Shown: one piece after another, positions 22,215 through 32,353 of the stretch
How the letters are laid out: each line of letters starts with the position of its first letter
Numbering within the stretch: the first letter of the stretch is position 1
Assembly: GCF_000143415.4 (NCBI RefSeq)
Contig: NW_003314313.1
Coordinates: 204,418-268,417 of the forward strand
Origin: Selaginella moellendorffii
Taxonomy: Eukaryota; Streptophyta; Lycopodiopsida; Selaginellales; Selaginellaceae
Direction of reading: 5' to 3'
DNA length: 64,000 nucleotides
Made by a program: the position numbers and the translations under genes
The notes under the pieces: generated by a model
What the model was told of the DNA's origin: nothing
What the model saw: only the letters and a program-made list of their open reading frames with translations
The model's database searches: none

Positions 22215-22886
22215 TCAATTTTTGCTCGATGTGATTCGCCAGCAAGCAATTCCCATGATCGTGGAGAAGATGAGCAAGATCACTACTAGCAATGCGCCGT
22301 AGGCCTTCATGTGATCTTCCCAGATCCTGGGGATAAGATTTTTGGGGCGATCTTGCGGCCTGTGCGTAATGTGGGGCTGCCGCTGGACATCCTTGTGATC
22401 GAATGCGCTCCCCATGCTCTTGAGATCGTCGCTGGCCTGGAACAGCGCCTTGGACATGAGCTTCTCGCCCTTGATCTGGCGCTCCAGCTCCGAGCAATCC
22501 CGCAGCTTATAGACGAGGGCGAGAATCGTGGCCATGGACGCCAGCGTCGAGAGCACGAAGGGGATCCAGCGCCACTTCCCGGAGAGATCGTTCGCCTGGG
22601 CTAGGGCGGTGAGAATCACACCTTGGAACACGAAGTAGATCCCCAGGAGCTGATAGATCTCGTTCTTGGCGCTCTGCAATCGCTGCTCCTTGCGCTCGAT
22701 GCGTTGATTCACGACCTCCTCCTCCTTCTTCCAGAAATCCAGCCGTAGCCTCAGGGCCTTGTTGCCTGCGATCTGCTCGAATGGATCGACGAGCGGAGCT
22801 TCCTCGTCGCGATCCTGGCCATTGCTGCTACTGCTGGCCATGGATTGATTGAGACGAGAGAGCGGGATTTCTTCGTGGTGATTCAT
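22215..22886 (-). CDS. Coiled-coil three-helix membrane protein, family B member 3
   Basis: First true ATG is 22886 (MNHHEEIPLSRLNQSM); the upstream in-frame codons belong to the leader. 223 codons: Ser-rich N-terminus, VDPFEQIAGNKALRLRLDFW and KKEEEVVNQRIERKEQ coiled coil, LLGIYFVFQGVILTALAQ, WIPFVLSTLASMATILALVY, a polar part with KALFQASDDLKSMGSAFD, and a last helix ALLVVILLIFSTIMGIACW. Very close to member 2 in the coiled-coil and helix 1, weaker at the ends. It starts 178 bp from the divergent NQR-type gene. Its 5' leader and the shared promoter are duplicated in the 56-64 kb array, and its N-terminal coding part is copied near 30.1 kb. Confidence 0.82.
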   Translation of the reverse strand: MNHHEEIPLSRLNQSMASSSSNGQDRDEEAPLVDPFEQIAGNKALRLRLDFWKKEEEVVNQRIERKEQRLQSAKNEIYQLLGIYFVFQGVILTALAQANDLSGKWRWIPFVLSTLASMATILALVYKLRDCSELERQIKGEKLMSKALFQASDDLKSMGSAFDHKDVQRQPHITHRPQDRPKNLIPRIWEDHMKAYGALLVVILLIFSTIMGIACWRITSSKN

Positions 22887-23064
22887 CGTGCTATTGGCCA
22901 CTGCTTCCAAGGGATTGGGAAGAAAGCGCCAGGAAGCATCGTTTGATGCTAAGAGCTAAAACACATCGCTATTTGTCATGTCCGCAATTTTATAATTTCT
23001 CTTTCTCTAGCAAGCCCTAGGTAAAGACCTCGATCGTGTCGCCATCGCGAAAATTTCCGCAAGG
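22887..23064. promoter_or_regulatory. Compact divergent promoter between family B member 3 and the NQR-type gene
   Basis: Only 178 bp separate the two start codons, so both promoters and leaders must overlap. An AT-rich core (TTTTATAATTTCTCTTTCTC near 22988-23007) is flanked by the mirrored leader. About 115 bp of this region is duplicated three times in the downstream array. Confidence 0.65.
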
Positions 23065-25851
23065 ATGATCATCGGAGCTGGATACGCTGCGCTCATCACT
23101 GGCGCTGGCTCTGGAATCGGTAAATTTCGTGTTCCATGCCTGGATTTCGGCCGATCTTTTGTTCTTTGCGATGTCTAGGACGAGCGCTAGCGCTTGCGCT
23201 CGCTGAGAAGGGCGCCAGTGTCTCCATTGTCGATTTCGACTCTGGAAATGGCCTGGAGACGCTCAATCTAGTGAAGGAAGTCCATTCCAGGCTCGGCATC
23301 TCGGGCACGGCGGCCATTTTTGTCCAGTGCGATGTTACAAAACCTGGTATGCTCACAAACACAGCTCATTTTTATGTCAAGTACTAATACTTCGCTGTTT
23401 TAGAGGAACTTTCTCTCGCGTTTGCGAAGCACAACTCAGCGTTTGGACGACTCGATGTTTGCATCAACTCTGCTGGGATTGGAGGCAATTCTGATTTTAT
23501 AAACGATGACAAAGGAACGTGGAGGCGAGTGATCGATGTGAATTTTGTGGCAATTGTGGAGTGTACCCGGCAAGCGGTGTGTTTGTGCTCGAGCTCATCC
23601 ATGACTATAGAGTTTAAAGTCTCTTTTACTGGGCTTTACAGGTCAAAGCAATGCGAGCTCGGGGACAACCGGGAGTGATCATAAACCTGGCATCTGCGGC
23701 GGGATTATATCCGGCTCCCCTGATGCCAATCTACTCCGGAAGTAAAGGTAAAAGCTCAAAAGGTGGTCGCATTTCATTTTACTGTCGAAACACTACATTT
23801 TTCTAGGTGGTGTTGTGTTGTTTACGAGATCGCTATCAAGACTGCGCAGAGAAAAAATACGAGTGAACGCGCTCTGTCCCGAGGTCAGTGCACCGTTTAC
23901 AATTTTTTTCGATTTTGACATACATGCTAGCTTCCAGTTTATCGAGACTCCAATGGCGAAGTCTCTGGATAGGAAAATAATAGACATAACCGGAGGTTAT
24001 CTATCAATGGACAAGCTTATTCACGGTAAGGTGTATATTTAACTATTCAGAAGCAACGTCGTGTTTTTTTATTCCTCAGGGGCCTTTCAGCTCATTGAAG
24101 ATGATAGCAAAGGAGGTGTTTGTCTTTGGATAACAAACAGGCGTGGTCCGGAGTATTGGCCTTCAGAAGAAGAGGAAAACAAGTTCCTGGTACACGGTAG
24201 AAGAAAAAGAATCCCTCAAGAATCGAAAGGACTTCCGTCTCCAAATCTGCCTACGTCCTTTGATCAACTGTAAGTGATTTTTTATATTATGATCCTGTTT
24301 CTACAATTGCTGTTTTCAGGATGGTTCATAAGCTGAGCAGCAATTTTCGTGTGGCCACGAAAATCGTCACGGTACCACTAAGACTTCCTGTGAGAGAAGG
24401 CCACGTACTTATAAAGAACTACTATGCTGGTGTGAATGCAAGTGATGTAAGTAAGCGTGCAACTCTTTTTTATCTTACATATGCTTATGTTTCAGGTGAA
24501 CTATAGCTCTGGACGTTATTTTGCAAATGAGAAAGAAGCATTGTCGCGCCTCCCTTTTGTTGCTGGCTTTGAGGTAATTTTGACTTTTATTAGATTTCTA
24601 TGTAAGTTTTTCTTTTCTGCGCTTTGCAGTCCGTTGGAGTGGTTGCAGGCATTGGACCTGGCGTAGCTCTAGATGAGATTGCGCTAGGATCTGCTGTTGC
24701 AACCTTTAGCTACGGGGGTTTTACAGAATACTCACAGGTTTAGCAAAAGAAAAGTGAAATTTTTGTTCTAACTAGATTTGCAGGTTCCTGCAAAGTCTGT
24801 CATTCCTGTTCCTTCCCCAACTCCTGAAGTTGTGGCTATACTTGTCTCTGGACTGACGGCTTCTCTTGGTTTGCAAGAGGTAGTGGTGCTATCTTTCCAC
24901 GTAAAGACTGATTGCCATCCCGTTTGCAGGCTGGCAAGATGAGATCAGGTGAAACTGTTCTTGTGACCGCTGCAGCTGGAGGAACTGGACAATTTGCTGT
25001 ACAGGTAGTGCTTTTATCAGTACTTACAAGTGATAGTTCTTTGATTTCTATTTTAGTTGGCAAAACTAGCAGGCAATAAAGTGATTGGCACCTGTGGTGG
25101 AAGTGACAAAGCTGCATTGCTTTCGTCGCTTGGGGTGGACAGGGTTATAGATTACAAAGCGGAAGACATAAAAACGGTATGTAAGAAGTGCTATGGAGTA
25201 TCTAACAGATGAACAGGTTTTGAAGAAAGAATATCCACGTGGAGTAGACCTTGTCTACGAATCTGTTGGCGGGACGATGTTTGACACATGCCTGAATGCT
25301 CTTGCAACTTTTGGACGTCTGATCGTCATAGGAATGATATCACAGGTGTGTTAATGTTGTATTTTAGCCGCCATATGAAAACGCTTTCTTGCAGTATCAA
25401 GGAGAAGGTGGATGGCAACCAAGAAACTATCCTGGACTTTGCGAGAAGTTGCTGTGGAAATCGCAAACCATCGTAAGCAAGTGCTGCCATAATGCTGCTT
25501 TGCTAACAAGGTTATCCAGGTTGGATTCTACTTAATGCATCACAATAAGCTTTGGAAAGAACACGTTGCGAAACTTCATAGCCTACACAGTCGGGGGAAG
25601 CTAAAGGTATCGTGCTTATCTGCTCTTTGAGCGAGAATACAACCTACTTCTCTGCAGATTGCAGTTGATCCAACACCCTTTACTGGCCTAAGCTCTGCAT
25701 GTGATGCTGTGGAGTACCTTCATTCTGGAAAAAGTGTTGGCAAGGTATTGCGATTTGATTGAAATGATGCGCACTAATTTCATGACTTTGTCTCCAGGTT
25801 ATCATAAGAATTTCCATGGATGCTCCAGCGCTTCAAATCTCACGTTTGTGA
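23065..25851 (+). CDS. NQR: SDR-quinone reductase fusion (NQR/At1g49670-like)
   Basis: About 13 exons with short introns join a short-chain dehydrogenase domain to a zinc-type alcohol dehydrogenase/quinone reductase domain. SDR half: [11 protein letters not shown] (TGxxxGxG), CDVTKP, NSAGIGG (NAG), [20 protein letters not shown] and YSGSK (YxxxK). MDR half: [80 protein letters not shown] (NADPH fold), [10 protein letters not shown] and a C-terminal KVIIRIS. ATG 23065, TGA 25849-25851. The fusion order and length match the roughly 630-residue Arabidopsis NQR protein. Probable role: NADPH-dependent reduction of quinones or enones. All motifs needed for both domains are present. Confidence 0.9.
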
Positions 25852-26035
25852 TGTATTGACACCTGACCTATACTTTTTGGTCTTTCCTTTCTGCGAATAA
25901 GAGCTTACACGTCAGTTTAGATTCCGCGCCAATCCAAACAGGTAGCAATCTAAAGTTTTCGAGTTTGATACGATAAGAGAATGCGACAAATTTTTTTAGC
26001 TCTTTAAGCGTTTGAAAAGACGCTTGTGTGCAGCC

Positions 26036-27941
26036 ATGCAGGCGATGGATCTCTGGCTTCCTTCCATTGCAGTGGCCTTGATCATCGTCCTTATCTCGTG
26101 CATTCTCAACTTCAACAGCTGGTTTTATGCTCCGAAGCTTAGACCTGGATCGCCACCATTGCCACCAGGTTCGCTTGGTTGGCCTGTTTTCGGAAACATG
26201 GGAGATTTCTTACAGGCCTTCAAGTCAAGCAATCCGGAGTCCTTTGTAGGGGGTTTCATTTCCAAGTAAGTGTTAATTTCCTTTTTCTTTTCAAAACCTC
26301 TGCTTTTCTTGCAGGTATGGATGTGGAGGCCTGTATAAAGCGTTTTTGTTCAGGCAGCCCACCATTCTGGCCACATCAGCGGAAGTATGTAAGACCGTGC
26401 TTTGTAACCATGATGTTTTTGAGATCGGATGGCCAGAGCGAGTGGTGAAAGAGCTTCTGGGACTGAAGGTTCTCTCGGCAGTGACGGGCGACGATCATTT
26501 GAAGCTCAGCAAACTGGTCAAGCCGGCTTTAAGTTCACCGAAAGCAATTCAGCATCAAATGCCTTGCATTGAAGAAAACGTGAAGAAATTGCTAGACGAA
26601 TGGGCGGATCGAGGCAACATCGTCTTTCTAGATGAAGCAAGAATGGTGAGCGAGCCTCAAAACAATCCGCAAAATTCTAACCTGCTTTTTGTTTCTGTCG
26701 TTTCTGTAGTTTACGTTGAAAACTATTCACGAGATTCTAGTAGGAGAGGATACAGGGATTGATTTCAAACAGGTGTCTGGGCTGTTTCACACCATGAACA
26801 AGGGTCTGCGTGCTTTACCACTCAACTTTCCTGGCACTGCTTACAGTAACGCTGTCAAGGTTCTTGTTCTTCTTCTTCTTCTTCTTCTTTTTTCTCCGTC
26901 TTAAGTTTGTGCTTGGTTCGTCCAGGCACGCGCAACGTTGGCAAATGACTTCTGGCGAATATTCTACGAAAGAAAGGAAAGCAAGAAGAGAGGAGGAGAT
27001 ACTTTGTCCATGCTGCTGGACGCCACAGACGAGGGCGGTCAACCTCTAGAAGATGATCAAATCGTGGATTTGATCATGTCTTTTATGAACGGAGGGCACG
27101 AATCCACGGCACATCTCGTCACCTGGTTGGCCATCCTCCTGAAAGAGCACCCTGCTGTTTACCAAAGACTCAAGGTATCCATTTCGCTTTCAGTATGAAT
27201 ATTTTCTTAGTGTTTTTTGCAGGCTGAACAAGATGAAATCGCGCTCAAGAAAATGCCTGGCGAAAGCCTTACACTAGCTGACATGAGGAGCATGACTTAC
27301 ATGTCTAGAGTATGCTAAAGTTTCTTCGAGTTCTTTATGACCGCTGACTTTCTGTGAAGGTGATTGATGAGACCCTGAGGCTGATTAACATTTCCCCGTT
27401 TGTCTTTCGGAAAGTTCTCAGCGACGTGCAGCTAAACGGTGAGTAAACTTCTAGAGAGCTTTTGAAAAGGATATATGCTTGACCAACGAATTCACCAGGC
27501 TACACAATCCCGAGAGGATGGTTCGTAGAGGCGTGGCTACGACAAGTACACATGGATCCCCTCGTGCACAAGAACCCGAGAGAGTTTGATCCCGACCGCT
27601 GGATTGTAAGCGTTTTGTTTCTTTGGTCGTATTCCCTACGTTAACCGGAAGTTTCTGTGTCAAGAACGAGAAGCCTCAGCCTCATACGTACGTTGCCTTC
27701 GGCTTGGGCAATCGAAAGTGTCCCGGAAGCAACCTCTCCAAGATCCAGAGCAGCATCATCATCCACCATCTCATCACGAAATACAAGTAAGCATAACGTT
27801 TTCCATCTTTTGCATTGGAAGGCTCACACACACCAACACAGCTGGGAGCCATTGAATCCACACTACAAGCTCGTATATCTCCCACACCCAAGGCCCGCCG
27901 ACCACTATCCCGTCAAGATCACGAAGCGAGCACTTGTCTAG
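26036..27941 (+). CDS. Cytochrome P450, CYP88-like (CYP85 clan)
   Basis: ATG 26036 (second Met at 26045). N-terminal membrane anchor [19 protein letters not shown], proline hinge [20 protein letters not shown], then [13 protein letters not shown]-helix [12 protein letters not shown]-helix ETLR, FDPDRW and heme loop [10 protein letters not shown] with the Cys ligand. The C-terminus [16 protein letters not shown] closely resembles CYP88A ent-kaurenoic acid oxidases, which make GA12 for gibberellin synthesis in the ER. About eight short introns (one with a long TTC run at 26867-26890). All conserved P450 residues are present, so the gene looks functional. Assignment to CYP88 itself rather than a sister family is moderately sure. 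Two pieces are copied at 57.0 and 63.5 kb. The stop overlaps the convergent neighbour. Confidence 0.88.
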
Positions 27942-28281
27942 GATCTCTCTTCACGCCTTGGAGAAAGTAAGCACCATTTCTCACAGAGACTGTGATTTGG
28001 CTGTAAGAATCTATGTCCCTGGAACTAACCGCCAGATTTGTTGGTATTACCAGGCCATCTTCACTCCGCGCGAGGACCGCCATGGCATAGTAGAGCTGGT
28101 TCTTGGGATAAGTTAGCTTCTCGCTACGGGCCTGCGCCTCCAGAGTACACAACAAGCCTCCGTACACCTCTCGATTCTTCTCCATTAGCTGGATCGTACT
28201 GCCAGTGTTGTTGACAAAGGTAACTCCTCGAATTTGCGCTAATCTCTCGTCGCTGCTCCAGCACCCCAGCGAATTTCCCAT
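27919..28281 (-). CDS. Small putatively N-myristoylated protein, family A member 3
   Basis: 120 codons, no intron. MGNSLGCWSSDERLA has a myristoylation-type start plus a Cys at position 7. Core GVTFVNNTGSTIQLMEKNRE, VYGGLL, LYYAMAVLARSED and ITVSVRNGAYFLQGV align with the genes at 11415-11870 and 13707-14132. The TGA at 27919-27921 lies inside the last exon of the convergent P450, so 23 bp are coding on both strands. Unknown function. Confidence 0.75.
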   Translation of the reverse strand: MGNSLGCWSSDERLAQIRGVTFVNNTGSTIQLMEKNREVYGGLLCTLEAQARSEKLTYPKNQLYYAMAVLARSEDGLVIPTNLAVSSRDIDSYSQITVSVRNGAYFLQGVKRDPRQVLAS

Positions 28282-28539
28282 GGCCTGCCTAGTAGCAACA
28301 GACGTGGAGAGATCTTTGTTCCCAGGATTTTATAGAATGGTGGCCGCCACCGCGTCAAGTGACCTGACCAATTCCAATGGAACTTCCAGGAAGAGCTGTG
28401 TGTTTTAACTTATTAGGCAGCAGTCACGAGATTAGTTCATACTTGGTTACGTTTCTAAGTTCAATATCTAGAGCGTACTGAGTCCACTCTATCAAGAGAA
28501 AGAAGCTTTAGATTCTCCAAGAACTAGACAAGGAAGCCT

Positions 28540-29822
28540 TCACAGGTTCTCGACGGGAAATCCAACCACTGGAGAAACTCTCTTTGCAATGTCCCGGAGT
28601 TCCTCAACTTCGTCGGCTGTTAAGTTCCATCCGAGAGCCCCCGCGATTTCAATCGCCTGATAAGTGGAGATGCCTCTTTACTTAGCCACGAAAAAACCAT
28701 ATGAATTTTTTTTTTTTTTCTTTTAGTACCTGTTGTGCCGACTTGGCACCTGGAATGGGAACCACATTCTTCTGTGCGACCAGCCAATTGAGAGCTACCT
28801 GGAAAAGTTAAACATCGAGAAAACTTTGCGTAAGTTATGTGACTTTCAAGGCTCCACCAGAAAAAAAAACCTGTGTGGATGTCTTGCCATACTTTTCTCC
28901 TAGTTGCTTGAGCTTGTTTAGCACAGGAGAGAGCTGAGGAAGTTTCAAAAAGTTCAAAACTACAAACAAAAAAAAGAATAGTAGCTATTACCTTTGACAG
29001 GAACTCCGCATTGTAGATTCCTCCCCTGGGTCCTTTTGGTGGATTTGATGGCGTGTATTTCCCGCTCAAGATACCTGTGAGATGTTTGAGAATCCTCATC
29101 TTTTTATTTCATGTGCCTGGAAGTTACCTTGAGCGATCGGAGAATAAGCTATGAGTGTGATTCCCAGGTCGTCACAGGCTTGTTTGACGCTGTTTTCCTC
29201 TGGTTTTCGATAGATCAAGCTGTAGTTTACTTGATTCGATGCCAGGACAACTCCTCGTCTCTTCAGCTGGTCGTGAGCCCTCTTAAGCCTGTCCACTGGA
29301 AGCAAACCAAGGATTTACATTGGTTTCCAAAGTAGAAATGCCACACCTTTGTAATTGGAAACTCCTACGGCTTTTACGAGTCCTTGCTCCACAGCGTCAC
29401 CAAGACCGTCGAGATATCCTGTTACAAATACAACGTAGCAAAGAAACTAGAAAACGAGTAAAAATGAAAAAAAGAAAGAAAGAAGACACCACCTTCATTT
29501 CCCCATATGCCTGGCCTGCCATTTAATTTAGACGTGAAGTTTAGAGCGTCTTTCAAGTTAAAAGTGCCATACCAGTGGAGCTGATATAAATCGACAGACG
29601 AAAGATTGAGACGCTCCAGAGAATCCTTGAGTGCTTTGACAACGCTCCCTCGGCCAAACCTCCATGGCAGTGCAGCAAACTTCGTTGCCACTACAATCTT
29701 AGATTGTTCTTCTTGTTTGATCTCCTTGATAAACCTGCGGGAAGAAAGAGGAAAACTTGAAAAATAGAAGACAAGCTTGTTTACCTTCCTAGAAGTGTTT
29801 CAGAATTTACAGCACCAGATGT
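28540..29822 (-). pseudogene. Aldo-keto reductase (At1g06690-like), 5'-truncated
   Basis: Minus-strand exons give [120 protein letters not shown] and a C-terminus [11 protein letters not shown] with TGA at 28540-28542. This matches the plastid aldo-keto reductase family of which At1g06690 is a member. The first third, which should hold the N-terminal beta strand, the catalytic Asp-Tyr segment and any transit peptide, is missing: the homology stops in mid-exon at about 29822 and runs straight into family B debris. As it stands the enzyme would lack its catalytic Tyr. One exon carries a possible extra insertion around [11 protein letters not shown]. Confidence 0.8.
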
Positions 29823-30230
29823 AATCGTTGCCCATGCTCTTGAGCGTGTCACTGGCCTGGAACAGGGCCCTGGATAGCAGCTTCTCGCTCGCGATTTGGC
29901 GCTGGAGCTCCGCGCAATCCTCCAATTTGAAGATGAGAGCGAGGATTGTGGCGAGCGAGGCGAGCATCGAGAGAACGAAAGGGATCCATATGCGACTTCG
30001 GGGCAAATTTGTGGCCTGGGCCAGGGCGGTGAGAATCACACCTTGCCTCCTCCTTCCAGAAATCCAGCCGCAGCCTCAGGGCCTTGTTGCCTGCGATCTG
30101 CTCGAATGGATCGACACCGCCGCCTCCTAGCAGCGCTTCCTCGTCGCGATCCTGGCCATTGCTGCTACTGCTGGCCATGGATTGATTGAGATGAGAGAGC
30201 AGGACTTCTTCGTGGTGATTCAATCCAATA
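29823..30230 (-). pseudogene. Chimeric fragment of two family B membrane genes
   Basis: 29823-30045 is nearly identical to the middle of the gene at 21412-22077 (its 21609-21833), and 30046-30230 is nearly identical to the 5' coding part of the gene at 22215-22886. The two parts are in the same orientation but the coiled-coil section between them is missing. No full frame survives. It abuts the broken 5' end of the aldo-keto reductase. Confidence 0.88.
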
Positions 30231-31045
30231 GCACGAAAATTAATCTATAATAATAAGAACGAAGAACCCAGACCCAGGCCCGGGGCAGCCTCGGAAGCCA
30301 TGGTTAGCGGGAATATCAGCTCAATGTTGTGGTGGCCAATGGGCGGGATACACGTGTGGCTGGAAAGAGAAGAGGGCGTGGTGACAGGTGTTACACCATG
30401 CACTCCTAGGGCTCCAAAAAATTCATCTGCCACTCATCAATTCGATTGCCAATGGCCCATGGCCGATGTAAGAGCACTCCAGGTTCCTTTCAAGAGTTTT
30501 TTACTTTTTGTCCTTGGTTCTTAGATCGTTCTTCCTTTTTGATTCGTTTCTGCGACTGATGGATTGGTTTCTCTCACAGGCAGCAGCTGTTCTAGGCTAT
30601 GCTTCTCTTTTTTGTTTGCATTTCAGCCTTTGATGCCACGGCAGCCGGTAAGATTTTGTATTCTATGATGAGATTTTTTTTCTGTCCGATATTGCTTCTG
30701 TCGAATCTAAAATTTAGTTCCAGTTTCCTAGATTTTGAGGGTTGGTTTCAATGATGCGTGCTTATGGGCTTTCTTAGGTGTCTGGGATGCTGTGCCAGGT
30801 AACCTGATGCTGGCGTAGGAGCAGCACCTGGGGCTGGAGCTCAAAATTGCAAAGTTGTGGATTATGAGGCAGAGATTGGTAAACACAACATTGGAATTAT
30901 TTTGTTGTTCTTGAGTGTGCTTTGCAAAAGTCTAATATTTTCCTTTCAGATAATTACATAGTTGTGAAATTTATATATATCCAACTGCAGTCTGCATTCC
31001 TATTCTGCATAAACTTCTATACAAACTCAATTAAATATATATATA
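30231..31045. other. Intergenic, nothing recognised, AT repeat at its end
   Basis: Short frames only. Ends in an AT dinucleotide tract (about 31,034-31,045) into which the first Helitron appears to be inserted. Confidence 0.4.
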
Positions 31046-31319
31046 TCTATTACTATAAGGAGCAAATGCCGAACTTTGTGGGCCGCTGGATCTGGCCAAT
31101 CGGGGCCATCCGATGGGGGGGTAACTGTAAAGGGGTTATTTCTTTAACCATGTGTTAGTGAATAATCGCGCTGATGTTTGCTCCTGGCCAATGGGAGGCG
31201 GCCAAGCCGCGTGTGGCGAGAGAGGAAGGCCCGGCAACGCGTGGCACATGCAAAGTGTTGACTGGAGATTGCTGTTCCATGGCATCACTTTGGGCAGGAT
31301 CAAGTCCGTCATGGCCCTT

Positions 31320-31490
31320 GAAGCATGCTGTGGATCGCAATTTCTTCCGGTAGGTAAGCAAATCCACTCCCAAATTGTTGCTGCTGGCTGGGATTCGAGC
31401 TTGATTGTGGATCGCAATTTCTTCCGGTAGGTAAGCAAATCCACTCCCAAATCGTTGCTGCTGGCTGGGATTCGAGCTTGATCGTGTCGT
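31320..31490 (+). repeat. PPR-gene fragment in a 77-bp tandem duplication
   Basis: Two copies of a 77-bp unit start at 31330 and 31407. The frame reads GKQIHSQIVAAGWDSSLIV, a typical plant PPR (PLS-type) helix pair, preceded by VMALEACCGSQFLPV. The second copy carries the same coding block in another frame. No other PPR repeat is nearby, so this is a captured or inserted fragment inside Helitron 1. Confidence 0.68.
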
Positions 31491-31725
31491 GATCTAGTTT
31501 GGTTTTGTTTTGTATGTTTTTCTAGGGTTTTTGAGACGGTGAGAGAACCCCTGCCGCTACTGCTGATTTGCGATCCAAATCGGAGGCGCTGTGTCAACGC
31601 TGGTGTCTTTGCTCCTGAGAACCCCATTGCAAGTTGTTATTTGTGAGGAGTTCCATCAAAGCAAGGTATTTGTGGTGTGTAGAATTTGTATGATCTTCAT
31701 TCTTACTCCACTGCCAGGAAATGGG

Positions 31726-31825
31726 ATGAGGCGATTTAAGCTCTTAAATGCTTTAAAGCACATTCACTCAGCACAGCCTTACTCACCTGGACGTGAAGCC
31801 TGACAACATCTACATCTGCAATTGC
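31726..31825 (+). pseudogene. Probable WEE1-like kinase fragment
   Basis: A frame reading ALKHIHS is followed, in a shifted frame, by HSLTHLDVKPDNIYI, the catalytic loop of plant WEE1-type kinases (HLDVKPDN). Only about 30 residues are recognisable and the frame is broken, so this is a captured scrap. Downstream kinase motifs are not visible. Confidence 0.5.
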
Positions 31826-32353
31826 CGCCACGCAACGGGATGATCCTCCATTCGAGCTCGCAGATCTGAGGCGCCGCACTGCTCCACGAATTCCCAGGCT
31901 GATCAATTGGAGCGCGCGCCTCGTAGATCCCAATTTGGTGGACGAACATGGCGCTTGCAGTGAGGTAGAAAAAATGTAAGTCTTGCGAGAAGACACTGTA
32001 TCAGGTAACACACATCGATCTGCTCTTTTTTGGCATCACCCGATTGCATCGAAAAGGTTAGTTTTTATGCCTATCCATACCCCTCAGTAAATATCTTTTG
32101 TTTTCTATCTGCCCTAATAATTGATCTCCATTTCCAAAAGAAACTGTTGAAAATAATGTCATGCCTTCAACATGTACTGAATGCTATTCGACACAGACAT
32201 ACACATTCCACGTACAATGATAATGTTGAAGACACTAACCAGCACCAGCATACATATAGCTTTTACAACAGTAATATTCAAGAGGATACAGAGAATTGAC
32301 ATCAAACAAATCTTAATAATCACATTGAACAGCAGTCAATTTTCAATTCCTAT

